A stretch of DNA of 64,000 nucleotides from Ophioceras dolichostomum (lineage: Eukaryota > Ascomycota > Sordariomycetes > Magnaporthales > Ophioceraceae). Location of the stretch: NCBI GenBank assembly GCA_003049485.1, contig PYST01000009.1:202663-266662 (forward strand), in the 5' to 3' direction. Shown here piece after piece: positions 42,826 to 54,186 of this stretch. A model generated the notes under the pieces. That model worked only from the letters and a program-made list of their open reading frames with translations, did no database searches and was not told where the DNA came from. The position numbers and the translations under genes are program-made. Position 1 is the stretch's first letter. Every line of letters starts with the position of its first letter.

Positions 42826-44253
42826 ATGGCTTCCTCAGGAGGCATGTGGGCTCCAGTAGCCATGCGTGTCCTCCGGCAGGCCATCGGCACAACGGCCAAG
42901 ATGTCCAAAGCGTTGAGTTCGAAGCTGGGCAGCATCGCCGTTCGCCCGCTCAACTCGCACGTTCCCATCACCGTCCGGGCCGGCCCCTACTCGACCGGCG
43001 CCGGCGGGCAACCCATCCACCCACTCGCCCTCTTACGCCAGCAGAAACAGCGAACGGCCCTTCGATGGTATTCGACCGGCACTGGTGCCCGGCCCACCAC
43101 CCTGCGGAACACCTTCCGCCGACTCATCAACGGCGTCGTCTCCCCCGCAACCCAACAGGCGACGCGCGTCGACCGCGCCCAGTTCCTGCGGTGGAACACC
43201 TCGCGCGCGGTGCTCCAGCACAACGGCCGCGCGCCCTTCGCGAACACCCTACGCCCCAACCTCACCGGCGGCGCCCTCCCCCGCACGGCGGGCGGCTACG
43301 CCGTCCCCGGGTCCGGCCGCGTCGGCGGCGCCCGCTACTTCAGCCACACTCCCACCGTGCAGGCCCAGGTCGTGAACGACGTCGCGCAGGCCTTCCGCGC
43401 CTTCTGGCTGTCGGGCCAGAGGGCTCGCTTCGACGGATACGACGCGCGCGGGCAGAGGAAGTATCGCGCCGTCAGCGCGGTGCAGGACGACGCCTCGCGC
43501 AAGATGGCGGCCACCGCAAACAAGTTCGGCGTGCAGGCGGGGTCGTACATCGACTTCCGCGTCAGCCCGACGATCACGGCGCTCAGCCCCCTCGCCGCCG
43601 CGTTCCCCTTCGCCATGCGCGGCGATCACGAGCTGGCCGCCGCACCCTCGCTGAACAAGGACGGCCTGCTGGAGCTGCTGTCGTGCGACTTCGAGCGCAC
43701 GCTCAGCGACCTCGCCGCCGTCATGAGCGACCTCAAGCGGCTCGCCGCGCTGGGCGACCTGCCCCTCCTGCTGGAGAAGAACCACGTCATCAGGGTGCGC
43801 TTCCCCGGCGTGGACGCCGAGACCGTCGTGAGGCTCTGCGAGGACCTCGAGGTGCAGCGCGGCGTCGTCGGCCAGGACGAGGACTTCGTCGACCGCGACG
43901 ACCGCACGGCGCTTCGCTTCCCGTTCGCGCCCGATACCGCCGAGGCGGGCAGGGCGCTCTCGTCGCCGGCCGGGTCGCTCCGCTCCCACCAGTCGGAGCT
44001 GTCGTCTGAGCTGTCGTCTGTGCTGCTGGAGGACGCCTTCGTCGATGAGATGATGATGATGGAGGAAAACTCGTGGCTTCACTCCGCGAATGACCACCAC
44101 ACGGAGGAGGAGGGATGGCCGCTGTCGAGCAGCCCTGGCTGGCAACAGCACGACTCTCAGCAGCGCCAGCAGCAGCGCGTCGAGGAGTTCGACGGGCTGG
44201 AGGGCATTTACCGTTTCCTTCAGGAGTGTGACCGCGCAGCACCGCGGTTTTAA
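42826..44253 (+). CDS. Uncharacterised protein with mitochondrial-type N-terminus
   Basis: Single exon, 475 residues. The first 180 residues are rich in Arg, Ser, Thr, Ala and Gly with few acids and contain processing-like GARYFSHTP, suggesting a long mitochondrial presequence. The middle is conserved-looking: AFRAFWLSGQRARFDGYDARGQRKYRAVS, SYIDFRVSPTITALSPLAAAFPF, LSDLAAVMSDLKRLAALGDLP and IRVRFPGVDAETVVRLCEDL. The C-terminus is acidic and Gln/Glu-rich. From memory, homologues in Sordariomycetes are often labelled casein kinase II beta 2 subunit, yet I see no CK2-beta zinc finger (paired CxxC), so that label looks unsupported. The ATG at 42826 was chosen; the frame extends upstream to 42763 only through a TTG. 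Confidence 0.75.
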   Translation: MASSGGMWAPVAMRVLRQAIGTTAKMSKALSSKLGSIAVRPLNSHVPITVRAGPYSTGAGGQPIHPLALLRQQKQRTALRWYSTGTGARPTTLRNTFRRLINGVVSPATQQATRVDRAQFLRWNTSRAVLQHNGRAPFANTLRPNLTGGALPRTAGGYAVPGSGRVGGARYFSHTPTVQAQVVNDVAQAFRAFWLSGQRARFDGYDARGQRKYRAVSAVQDDASRKMAATANKFGVQAGSYIDFRVSPTITALSPLAAAFPFAMRGDHELAAAPSLNKDGLLELLSCDFERTLSDLAAVMSDLKRLAALGDLPLLLEKNHVIRVRFPGVDAETVVRLCEDLEVQRGVVGQDEDFVDRDDRTALRFPFAPDTAEAGRALSSPAGSLRSHQSELSSELSSVLLEDAFVDEMMMMEENSWLHSANDHHTEEEGWPLSSSPGWQQHDSQQRQQQRVEEFDGLEGIYRFLQECDRAAPRF

Positions 44254-45053
44254 GCTGGGTCAGAAAGGAGTGGGCGATCCACCCACCATGGCCCTCCGGC
44301 CGCACACGCAACAGGTGCTTTTATTTGTCGAATCAAATCGTCTTGTAAATGAAATTAGGGAATTTGACCTCGCCTCAACCTCGCCTCAATCAGGGCGGAG
44401 GGGAAGTAAGGAACAGAAGAGATTCAGTGGAGGAAACCACACTCATTGTAGTTTTATGTCTTCCATGTTTTATATTTTGCCGCTTTCATTTCTTGCCAGC
44501 CAAAGAGCTCAGAATGCGCACAAAGGGGTGGAAGCTCCCAAATATATGACCTTTACGTCTCGGATCGACGGGATTAGGCCTGTCATCGTGGTGCCTCAGC
44601 CGCCACAGTGGACTTACTCTCACGAGACAGGAAACACTCAATCAAGTCCTGTACCTGCATTTACACGCTGCAAAGAACTATCTTTGATCTGCCCTCCCGG
44701 ATCTCACGGTTCGTCTCATCATCAGGAGCTTCGGTGTCCGGTGTGGAGCTCAGGAGCATTCCCCCACAGTGTCACCCTCCCTGGGAGCCGAACCTCGGCT
44801 CCTCAACCCCACACTTCCAAGCTCTTGGAAGCACAGTCTCTCTTAGCTTGCTCTTCTCATACTTCTTCATATTTCACTCATTCACTAGAAACCTTTCTTC
44901 CTGGGAGACCTGTTCACTTTCTTTTTTTCCAGGAAGCTCTCTCCCTCTCATAAGCTCTCGACAATAGGTGAGGTAAGTGGGATTCTCATCGAGACCACAG
45001 AGCAAAGCACAAGGACTAACAGTCTCCCTAACCAGCATATAGAGACCGCCAAG
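44254..45053. other. Intergenic between two plus-strand genes
   Basis: About 800 bases holding the 3' UTR of the upstream gene and the promoter and leader of the MaoC-type hydratase. CT-rich pyrimidine tracts near 44830-44950 are typical of fungal core promoters. No gene seen. Confidence 0.5.
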
Positions 45054-46337
45054 ATGCCCGGTCCCGGTGTTGGTCATGAGTTCGAACCTCAGGAGGTGTC
45101 GTGGCTGAAGCGCGATGTGCTTCTCTTCGCCAATTCGATCGGCTGCAAGGCGGACGAGCTTCACTTCCTCTACGTGAGCACCTACCTACCCGCCTGTCCT
45201 GCCCCTTTTTTATTGAGGGGGGACAGCCTCGATGAGGTCCTTTCAGGGGACTCCTGGGGATTCAAAGGGCCAAGAGGAACCGACCGACTGACTAACTTCC
45301 TCCTTTGCATTTTCTCCCGCCTCTCAGGAACTGCACCCTAAATTCACAGTATTCCCAACCTATCCTATGGTCTTGCGTGAGTTTCCCTTAGAATCTAAAA
45401 GTAGTCCTCCATGTCTATGGGACCCGTCACAAAGCCAGCGCACCACCATCACATCTCCCTCTCCCGCTCTCCCACACCTCATGAACGTCGCTTGTCCACC
45501 AGCCAGTTATCAAAGTCCAACCCAACCGCCCTCCTCTGACCCGGCCTCCCTTCCACAGCCTTCAAAACCAACTCCCAGGACGTAGTCGACTTCTACGCCT
45601 CCGAAAAAGCCGCCCCCATCCCCGGCGTGCCCGTCTTCGACCCAGCCCGCGTCGTGGACGGCCAGCGCAAGATCCAGTTCCTCAAGCCCCTGCCGACCAC
45701 CTCCGCGGGCCGCAAGTTCCAGATCCGCACCAAGGTCCTCGGCGTGTACGACAAGGGCCGGCCCGGCACCGTGGTCGACACACAGACGGACCTCGTGGAC
45801 GCGAACTCCTCAGAGGTCGATGTCTACGTCCGCATCACCACCTCCTCCTTCTACGTCGCGCAGGGCAACTGGGGCGGGCCGAAGGGCCCCGCGACGCAGA
45901 ACTACCCTCCCCCCGCAGACCGCAAGGCCAACCCGGACGTGGTCTTCGAGGACGCCACCTCGCCCGAGACGCCGCTGCTGTACCGGCTGAACGGCGACTA
46001 CAACCCGCTGCACGCGACGCCGGAACCCGGCGCGAAGATGGGGTTCGGCGGCGTCATCACGCACGGCCTGTGGCAGTGGAACTCGACGTGCCACCTGCTG
46101 CTGCGGCACCTGGGCGGGTCGGACCCGGCGAACATGAAGGAGTACCAGGCGCGGTTCGCCAGCCCCGTGCGGCCCGGGGTGAAGCTGTCTACCTCGGTGT
46201 GGAGGACGGGCCAGGTCGATGCTGAAGGGTGGGAGGACGTCAGGTTCGAGACCAAGGTCGTCGGTGGGAAGGTGTGTTTGAGCAATGGGAGGGCGCTGAT
46301 GAAATGCGTTGGGAAGAAGGCGGGTGCGAAGCTGTGA
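45054..46337 (+). CDS. MaoC-type 2-enoyl-CoA hydratase, peroxisomal (three exons)
   Basis: Predicted 315 residues from exons 45054-45173, 45328-45376 and 45559-46337. Donors are GTGAGC and GTGAGT, acceptors CTCTCAG and TTCCACAG; the joins rebuild HFLYELHPKFTVFPTYPMVLPFKT. The protein has two hot-dog folds. The C-terminal one carries the hydratase-2 motif YRLNGDYNPLHATPEPG with catalytic D203 and H208, followed by GFGGVITHGLW. Enzymes of this class hydrate trans-2-enoyl-CoA to (3R)-hydroxyacyl-CoA in peroxisomal beta-oxidation, usually as the C-terminal part of a multifunctional enzyme; here the hydratase stands alone. The C-terminus is AKL, a known PTS1 variant, which supports peroxisomal import. 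The second exon is only 49 bases. Confidence 0.9.
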
Positions 46338-47065
46338 GAAGCTGAATCTGAGAGAAGAAAGAGTGGTAAGAGTGAGTTGACAGGAGCCGGTCAAAAAGGG
46401 CATATTGATGGCGGAACAGTACATGTACCACTTGCTTGTATGTTTTGTATTCTTTTCGTTCAGTAAATGCTACCTACCGCTAGGTAGTCTTTCTGAGGAC
46501 GCATTGCCATTAGGTAGGCCTTTGGACGAAAGCAGCATGCTTCTCCCGCATGACGTGGAGTATACCTTTTCAGAAGTGAGAATACACAATACTGAATTCG
46601 ACGTGAGATGTAGAAGGGGTATATATCAGTAGCCCAGGCTGCTTTTCCCTTCTTCCCTCCAAGAGTTTTATACTATACCCTGCGCGCTCCCCGCGCTCCC
46701 GACCGTTGCATGACGATAGGGCGACGAGCAAGTCGCCCCCCGAGTCTAATAACATACAGATTTTGGATTTCCCAAGCGCCTGCCTCATCATGTCCGTCTT
46801 TCCCCCGTCCATTCATTCTGGCGATGCGGCCTCTTGACCTCCCAGATTCCACCGCATGTAAACATGCTATCTATCCATCGATACAAAAAAGAAAATAATG
46901 AGAAGCAAGTATTCGTTTGTGGTTTGGGTATCACCATGCAATACCATGCCATGCCATGCCACCTAACCTCCCCCCTTCTCATTGCTCTGCTCACACGACC
47001 GACCGATGAGACTTCATAACGACAAAAAGAAAACGGCATTTTAACCATCATCATCATCATCATCA
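46338..47065. other. Convergent 3' region
   Basis: No gene. It holds TAGGTA words at 46476-46516 and a CCATG repeat near 46940-46960, and ends in a CAT microsatellite that runs into the stop codon of the minus-strand DUF4203 gene. Confidence 0.5.
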
Positions 47066-47068
47066 TCA
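47046..47068. repeat. (CAT)7 microsatellite overlapping a stop codon
   Basis: Seven CAT units starting at 47046. The minus-strand DUF4203 gene ends in ...DDGF and its TGA stop is formed at the edge of this repeat, so slippage here would change the 3' UTR and might affect the stop context. Confidence 0.8.
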
Positions 47069-50000
47069 AAACCCATCATCCCTCGCCCCAGCCTGCATCC
47101 TCCTCATAGCATCCCTATGCGCATCCAGCATGTCGCTCCTGCGCATCATCTCATCGAACGCCCGATCAGCCCTCTCCTTCCCCACCCTCTCCGCCTCCCG
47201 CCTCGACGCCTCGGCCTCCTTCCGCCCCAGCAGCGCGCTCCTCTGCATCTCGATGTTGTGCAGCACCGCCTCGGCCGCGGCGGCCTCCTTCGCCGCCGCG
47301 GCGCCGATCTGCATCGGCATCCCCAGAGAAGGCGTTTCGCGGCCGCTACTAGGGTTGAGATTGACGGTAGAAGTGCTGGCACTAGCCCGCAGGTCCGCGG
47401 CGACGGAGCTGCGGAACGCGGCCAGCTGTGCCTCTCTGGCTGCGGGGGTTTGCACGTGCGGCGCGAGGCCGCGCTGCGGCTGGTGCGAGTTGAAGGGGAG
47501 CGCTTCTGCGCTGGTGGCTGCGGGTACGGGACTGGCGGCGTAGCGATCACCACCGCTGGCGCTGCTCGTCGACCTCCGTCCGGGCGCCGCCCCGAGTTGC
47601 GACACGGGCGAGTCGAGCGGCGGCGCACCGGGAGCACCAGACTGGAGGCTCAGCAGGCTCTGCTGGCGCATCATCAGCTCGCGGCGCTTGCTCAGCGGCA
47701 TGTCGTCGACGTCGATGGCGACAGGGGAGGCCGGCGCAGAGACGTAAGGAGACGGCGAGAACGCAGCCTCGCTCGGCGGGCGGGAGTGGATGGTGGGCAT
47801 GTGCTCCGGCGCGACCGCCGCGACGGGACCAAAGGTGGATTTGTGGCGGAGGAACATGTCGCGCTTGCCGATCAGGGTCTGCGGGCTGGAGTAACTGACT
47901 ACGCCTGGCACGGGCGGGCGGTTGACCGACAGGCTTGACGCCGTCCGCTGTTGCTGGTGCTGGTGCTGGTGCATGTCGACAACGACACCGGGCGTCGGCG
48001 ACGGCGATACGGACGTCCTCCCCCCGGAGACGGAGCCCGAGGCGGAGCCGGGGCCGCCGCCCTCGTCGAGAGTTGGGGATGGGGTGGATGACGGTGGCGC
48101 GACAGGCATCATCATGGCGGCTGCTTCCTCGACGATAGCGTCTCTCGTCACTACCCCGTGCACTACTGGCCCGGACACGCGGCGGAGGGCGGAAGCGCTC
48201 CTTCTATATGGGTTCCTCGTCTGACCGCCGGCTGTTCCCTCTTGACCTGCGGCAGCGGCGGAGGCAGCGGCACCAAGAGACTGGCGAGAATTGGATCGTG
48301 ACACGGACGAAGACGGCTGCTCAGGCCATGTCTGGGGCTGCGTCAGCTGCTGCTGCTGGTACAGCTGCTGCCTGTAGCTTGCGGGTCTCGACGCGATGGC
48401 AGGCGGCAATCTGGCGTTCTCGGCTGTCTGCTGCAGCTCGTAGATCCTGACGGGAGCCGGTCGCTCGTCCCCCTCGGCAGCCTTCACTTCGACCCCAGCA
48501 GCATCAGCAGCGTCAGCAGACGACGACGGGCTGTCGCCGCCGCCGCTGTTCGCGGAAGCTCCTCCCTCGCTCCTCCCGAGCTGGAGCTCGTCGAGCTCGG
48601 GCGTCTCGGCGTTGCTCAGGTGCTTGGCCCACTCGTTTGTCCGGTACGACATCGCGATCCTGGACAGCGAGCGGGGGAGTCGGTCCATGGTCAGTGCGAC
48701 GGGGGTCGAGTCGGTCGACGCCGCGGAGGACGCCTTCGTCTTCTTTGGTGTCTTCTCCGAGCCGTCGGCTGAGCTACGGCCGTCCGCAGCAGCGGCTTCG
48801 GGGCTTGTGTTGCTAGCAGCCTCTTGCAGCCCCTGCTGTTCAGGGGTCGATGCTGGCGCTTCCCCTACATTGAGTATATCGGTCGAGACGGTCTCGGCTG
48901 TGGAGAATGGTCGTTGCTCAGCTCTGCTCTGGGATGGAGCAGCAAGGGAGCCCTGAGGTTGTTGCTGCATGGAAGAGCGCTCGCTCGCTAGCGCTGCCTT
49001 GATCTCAATGCTCTGCGGGCGATCCCGATCCCCGTCATCACGGACCGTGATGGCATCATCCTCTTCTTCGTCGGAGCTCATCCCGTCCATCGTGGCCGCG
49101 ACAGAACTCCTGTCGTCGCAGAAGGTTGACCGCGACTCGACCAGGCCTTCTCTGCTCTCACTGGGCTGCTGTCGGGATAATTCAGACGCCGATCGCTTTG
49201 ACCGTTGCGACAAGCTCCTGAGAAGATCTGCAGAGCCCTGCGATAGCCTTTTGGCAAGGGAGCTCCTCTTGCTAGTAGCAACGGATGCAGATCGGTTGAC
49301 GCCCCCACTGACGTCCGTGGTTCGGTCGATGGCGGTGTCCTCGTCGTCAACCAGGGCGGCTACAGATGATCGGTCATCTTTTTCCTCTGCTATCTCGTGT
49401 GACACGGGTACCTTGAACGGGAGGGGGACAACGACAGGTCCTGGAGACGACGGAGAAGAGGATATCCGCTTCGATGTGCGCCTGAGTGTTGGTTTCGGTG
49501 GTTCGATTTGCTCGCTCACAGCAGCAGCGACAACAGTAACAACAGCAGCACCAGGAGAGGCAGTAGCGTAGGGCACATCATCTGCGGCCACCCGCACCGT
49601 GACAATGCCGCCCTCCTTGTCATGCGTCATCACCATGTCGGCAGCGGACTTGGTCTTCGGTGGCACCTCCGGAGGTGCGCCCTCACTTGCAAGATCCGAC
49701 ATCTCGATTGGCTCTTCCATGACCGACTCCGACTGAGGAGATGACTTGGAGCTTGTTGTCCCACCGTGGCTCGTCCGAACCCTCTTCTCGCTCCTGAGGT
49801 CACCGACGCCGGAGTCGCTTGAGGGATTCGGGTGCTTGACTCGGAGCTGGTCCGGAGATTCGTCTCCATAGACGGCCTCCCACCGCCTCCTTTCCGCCGC
49901 ATTAGCCTCTTCCACATCTCTGCCGACTCGAGCCTCCTCCTCTTCCAAGTTCTGCTGGGCCTTGCGCCGGTCAGTGTCTCGCTGCTCGCGGTGCTTCTTG

Positions 50001-51041
50001 ATAAGGATCCATAACTTGAGCTGTGATACGATCCCTGCAAGGAATATGATGACCGTGATCGCAATCTCGACTCGGATCCCCTTAGTTAGGGGGTAGGTGA
50101 CGGCGCCAAGAGGAAACAGGTTCTCGTTGAGGTCCCAGATGTACGCCCAGAACTCCTTCAGGCCCGCCCGGCTGAACGCGTCAATCCCGAGCACGGCCGC
50201 CGTTGCACCCGAAAAGGAGGTGCACCCGATCAGGGCGTAAGTTCGGGTGTACCGGCTGAAATACAGCAAAAACGTCGCGAGACAAAAGGCCGCGATTAGA
50301 GCCACCTTGGCCCCGAGGGCAGGGAGCAGTCCGCCGGCTTGTAGACTGAGCAGCCACATACTCAAGCAGAACCCTCCAAGCAGGCAGCCCAGGCACTCGG
50401 TGATCTCCTTGAACACGACGGCGATCCCTCCCAGGATAGCTCCGGTCAGGACGACGGCCACAACGTACGCCCCTTGGATGCCTTCGCTGATGGGAGGCGT
50501 CATCACGTAGAGGATCAAGACTGTTGTTCCGAGGGAACAAAGATATGCCGTCGAGAAGAACGTGTGCAGCCATTGTGTCTTGATACCGATGAGCGAGTAG
50601 ACAACGCCCGAGCAGAGCAGAATTACACCCGCTACGGCCCATCCTGGAGTGACTCTAGGTTCCAACGGCAGCTGGTCGTCTGGGATGGTGACTAGAGAAG
50701 TTGGCGACGATATGTTAAGACTGAGATGCTCTCATAAGCCAATGCCTCTAATAAACCGAAGACAACTTACTGTTGAAAAGAGCGTCGTTCAATGAACTAC
50801 TAGAAGAAGTTGGCGCCAGACTGGAGGCGAAGCTGGTGCTGGACGCGGTGGTTCGATTCGCTGCGAGAGAAGGCGCTGCTGTCGGCTTGAACGCCGACTC
50901 TGAAGTTTTGCTCCCCTCACTTTTGCCAGTCGTCGACGCGACATCTTGTCTTCGAACCGGTCCCAAGACGCCCGCGAAGGCACAGCTTATGAAGAGACAC
51001 ACGCAGGCCAGCGCCAAGACCCCTCGCTGTCTGAATAGCAT
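47066..51041 (-). CDS. DUF4203 (TM7S3/TM198-like) membrane protein with long disordered tail (two exons)
   Basis: Predicted 1,298 residues from exons 51041-50771 and 50691-47066; the 79-base intron (GTAAGT...CTCTAG) rebuilds ALFNITIPDDQLPLEPRVTPGW. Residues 1-25 are a signal peptide (CLFISCAFA), followed by a Ser/Thr-rich lumenal stretch. From about residue 105 come seven hydrophobic helices (AVAGVILLCSGVVYSLIGI, TAYLCSLGTTVLILYV, AYVVAVVLTGAILGGIAVVF, ...IAITVIIFLAGIVSQLKLWI), the DUF4203 layout shared with TM7SF3 and TMEM198. After a charged coiled-coil-like segment, the remaining 950 or so residues are disordered and rich in Ser, Pro, Arg and Ala, with many potential phosphosites. A final helix is rich in Arg, Glu and Met. 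Molecular function is unknown. The start at 51041 gives a clean signal peptide; the open frame extends 12 bases further to a GTG. Confidence 0.85.
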
Positions 51042-51536
51042 CTTCTCAGTCACGGGAGCAAGGCTCCCTGGGGTCGCCTCGAACCTCTAAAACGCTATTC
51101 AGTTGGGCAGCGAGCGCTCTTGGGCGATATACGCTGCACGACGCAGGTCAGGCCGGAAAGGCGCTGGACGTGTCCCTCATATGAAGTAGGCGGGATGCGA
51201 CAATGCTTTTAGACAATGGCGTCTATCGGGAAAGGGGCCCGCGCGCACCCGGTATCGCTGCTGGTGAGCGAGACAGGGTCGTCTGTTTCCTTGTTTTGAC
51301 AAGGGAGGAGAAAAATACCGCCGAAACACCCGGCCGGCTGAGGGGCGGGCGGGACAGGAGAGCGGTCGCGGCAAGTGGTCGCGAACTAGGAGCAAAAGAA
51401 TAAAGCGTGCAGTAGTAGTGTTGGTCGCGCGTTGTGTGCGTGGCGTGTCTTATTATGGTATTATTGGACTAGATATTAGCCGTCAAACTAGAACGAATAC
51501 GGCGGGCGGCTTAGAAAGAAACAAGAAACCAGGATA

Positions 51537-51761
51537 ATGGCGTCGTCGAGAAGCAAAACTGGGCTCGACGCGGAGGAACGAAGGGCGGAAGAGGACGAAG
51601 AGGAAGAAGGTGACGAAAAGACGGCTTGGTGGGCGAAGATCAAACCCAAGATCAGAGAGATGTATATGCGGGAGAGAATTAAACGAAGGGAAAGTATAGT
51701 AAAGCTATACCGCGAAGAAGAAGGAGAGGAGACGGGCGGGGAAGGGAAAAGGACGGGCTGA
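51537..51761 (+). CDS. Possible small acidic/basic charged protein
   Basis: A 74-residue frame from an ATG at 51537, with an acidic block (EERRAEEDEEEEGDEKT) then a basic amphipathic block (WWAKIKPKIREMYMRERIKR). Charged, helix-prone composition with two Trp is unusual for random DNA, but purine-rich DNA on this strand could produce it by chance. No family or splice context recognised. Confidence 0.25.
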   Translation: MASSRSKTGLDAEERRAEEDEEEEGDEKTAWWAKIKPKIREMYMRERIKRRESIVKLYREEEGEETGGEGKRTG

Positions 51762-53512
51762 CAGAAAAGGGAAGAAGACAAGACACGCGGTTGATATGGC
51801 TTTTGTCGATGTGTGGAACAGCCTGATCGGCCGAGCCTCTTTCTCGAACCCTTGACCTTGACCTTGACTGGCTTTTGTCCCGAGAGCCGGAGTGGAGGGA
51901 GTAAGGAGAGACAAGGGCAAGGAAGGAGTGGAGGATGAGGAGAACTGATCGTTTGCTCCGAGCGACAGAGAGATGGATCCTATCCTCTGTGCGGATGTGC
52001 TGCTGTGTTGTCCCCCAGTTCGGACCTATGTATGCTGGATGTATGGGATACGTACATACCCACAACAACACCGATCGACGCTCTCTCAGCTCCGTTCGTT
52101 GGCAGCTAGCCAGCAAACCAAAAAGCAAGGACAGCAAAGAGAGGGGGAGAGGGGGCAGAGAGAGGGTGAGGGGGCCACGAATGTGCCGTCCTACCTTTGG
52201 ACGAGGACTGGCACCCTCTCGTCGGTCCTCGTCTTCGTCCTCGTCCTCCCTCGCACTCCCCGTAGATCACGCCCAATTATGTCACCCCTGCCCATCCAGT
52301 AAGTCATGGACGACGCTGTGCGAGAGAAACACTTGCTTTCCCCGTCTCCCTCGTCCTCCCCTCCTACACGCCGTCGCGGCCCACAGCCCACAGTTCACAG
52401 CTCACCACGCGCGGCACTAGCCAAGCGGGCATCCGACTGGATCACTTAGGTAGAAAATGGGAAGGAAGCCCGGGAGATTAAGCATGGAAGTTGAAAGCCA
52501 GGGCCAGCGGACAGACCACACCCACCAGCCAGCAAATCCAGCATCATCCTGCTTCCAAGACCAGAGGCGCTTTTGTCCCAAATTGAATGTTCCTCGGAAA
52601 GGAAAGGCCATGGAAAATGGCAGGGGGTTGGAGAGGGAGGAGGGAATTGAGTCGGCTGAGACTCCGGACCAGCAAAACGCTGATAGGCCCGTGACAGGCC
52701 AATTTTGGCTAACTCATCCAGGGGTATTTCTTTTTGTTCCTGAGGACGACACCAGCCGTCTGGCTGGCCCTTGTTGGCTGTTCCCAAAACCACTAAAACC
52801 CCCTGCCCACAAGTTCGGATAGGCCCCCGTCAGCCCGCCTGTCCAGCGAAGGCCCATTAAACCCCAAACGGGGTCCCGCTGGGCTGTGAAGGGGAACAGG
52901 GGGGTTTCTCATCGACGCTCAAGCTGGTCTTGGGCTTTTTGAGACGAACGTCATCGTTCTAGGGGGTGATCTTCGCCTGAACTTCATCCACTGGGCCCCT
53001 CCTTGCATTGATGATAGACCACAGGGCTGTGTTCTGCCACAGCTGATCGACACATGAACTGACTCTCGGGGGAAGAGTCCTCGCGTCCTCGAAAGCGAAA
53101 AGGACAAAGAGGGCAAAATAGAAGGAGGAGGAAAAAAAACTCGTGAGATGGGCTCATGTGCAAGAAAAGCAGTGCAACCTCTGTCTGGCCTGATTGGTGA
53201 TTGCGCAGTGTGGGGTTGGTGATTTTGGCGACATGAGCAACTTGAACACTCGCGTCCGAGGAGAAGTTGCCCGATTTGCTTCATTGCTTCTGGGCACCAT
53301 CACGACAGACAGCTTCGCCTGCTGCTGCTTGTGAGTTGCTCTTTTACCAGCAGTGAGATTACATAGAAGGTGCCTTACGTTGCTTGCATAGCGTCATGTA
53401 AGCCGTCTGCATCCGTTCCCTCTGCCGAACGAAAACTTGGTCGATGCAGGCTAAATTGCTCGCCCTCCACTTTTTTGTTGTGGTACCTTGCGTTGGCGAC
53501 CGACCGGCAGGA

Positions 53513-53552
53513 CGGGATGGATGGAGGGATGGATGGATGGGATCTAATGCGA
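53513..53552. repeat. GGAT/GGAG tetranucleotide repeat
   Basis: Tandem GGAT units interrupted by GGAG, continuing loosely to about 53615. Simple sequence only. Confidence 0.8.
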
Positions 53553-53850
53553 TAGCGGCCAGAGGAGGTATGGCTCGGAGAAGAGACGGCGGATAGATGG
53601 ATGGAGGGAGGGAAGCGAGGGGAACAGACGAAGGTATGGGAGATCTAGCGTCGGCGGTCGCGAATCACGCCCGACACGACAAGAAAGCAACTTTCCGTTA
53701 GCTGCATCAATATATCTCGTACGGGCCAATACATAAATGCTCCTTTCCTTCCGACACGGCTGCGCACATACTCTGGACGGTAAGTACATGGAATAGATAC
53801 ATGCAGACTGCAAGCCTACGGATAACGGCAGGTGGTTGATATTAAGGATC

Positions 53851-53940
53851 GACATCATCATCACTCAATGTCTTCATCATTACCATAATTATCACTATCA
53901 CGATCATCATTATCACCTATCACTATCATCAATCATCATC
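53851..53940. repeat. Degenerate ATC/CAT trinucleotide repeat
   Basis: Ninety bases dominated by ATC, CATC and TATC words with interruptions (ATCATCATCACT..., TATCACTATCACGATC...). Simple sequence, no frame conserved through it. Confidence 0.8.
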
Positions 53941-54160
53941 CGTCACCGTTAGTTATCCATCATTACCACGATCCGGCGCAAGATATTCCGCAGCTTTCCA
54001 ATGCTCAACCAGTTCCTTCTTCCAGGTCTTCGGTGGTCGTCAAAAGTTGCACGGGTAACACGGGTAACACGTGTGAGTCCGTCGTCGCGTCTTCCAGACA
54101 AAGAAAAGGGCTTAGAATGCCCAAAGCAGGCAGACAGACAGGCAAGACAAATAGTTTGGG

Positions 54161-54186
54161 AGCACAAGCACAAGCACAAGCACGAG
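54161..54186. repeat. Short AGCACA/CAAGCA hexamer repeat
   Basis: About four tandem copies of a CAAGCA hexamer with a final variant unit. Simple sequence. Confidence 0.75.

Noticed and set aside
43249..44151. 300-codon minus-strand frame opposite the 475-residue gene
   Set aside because: Antisense shadow rich in Arg/Val/Ala; no domain.
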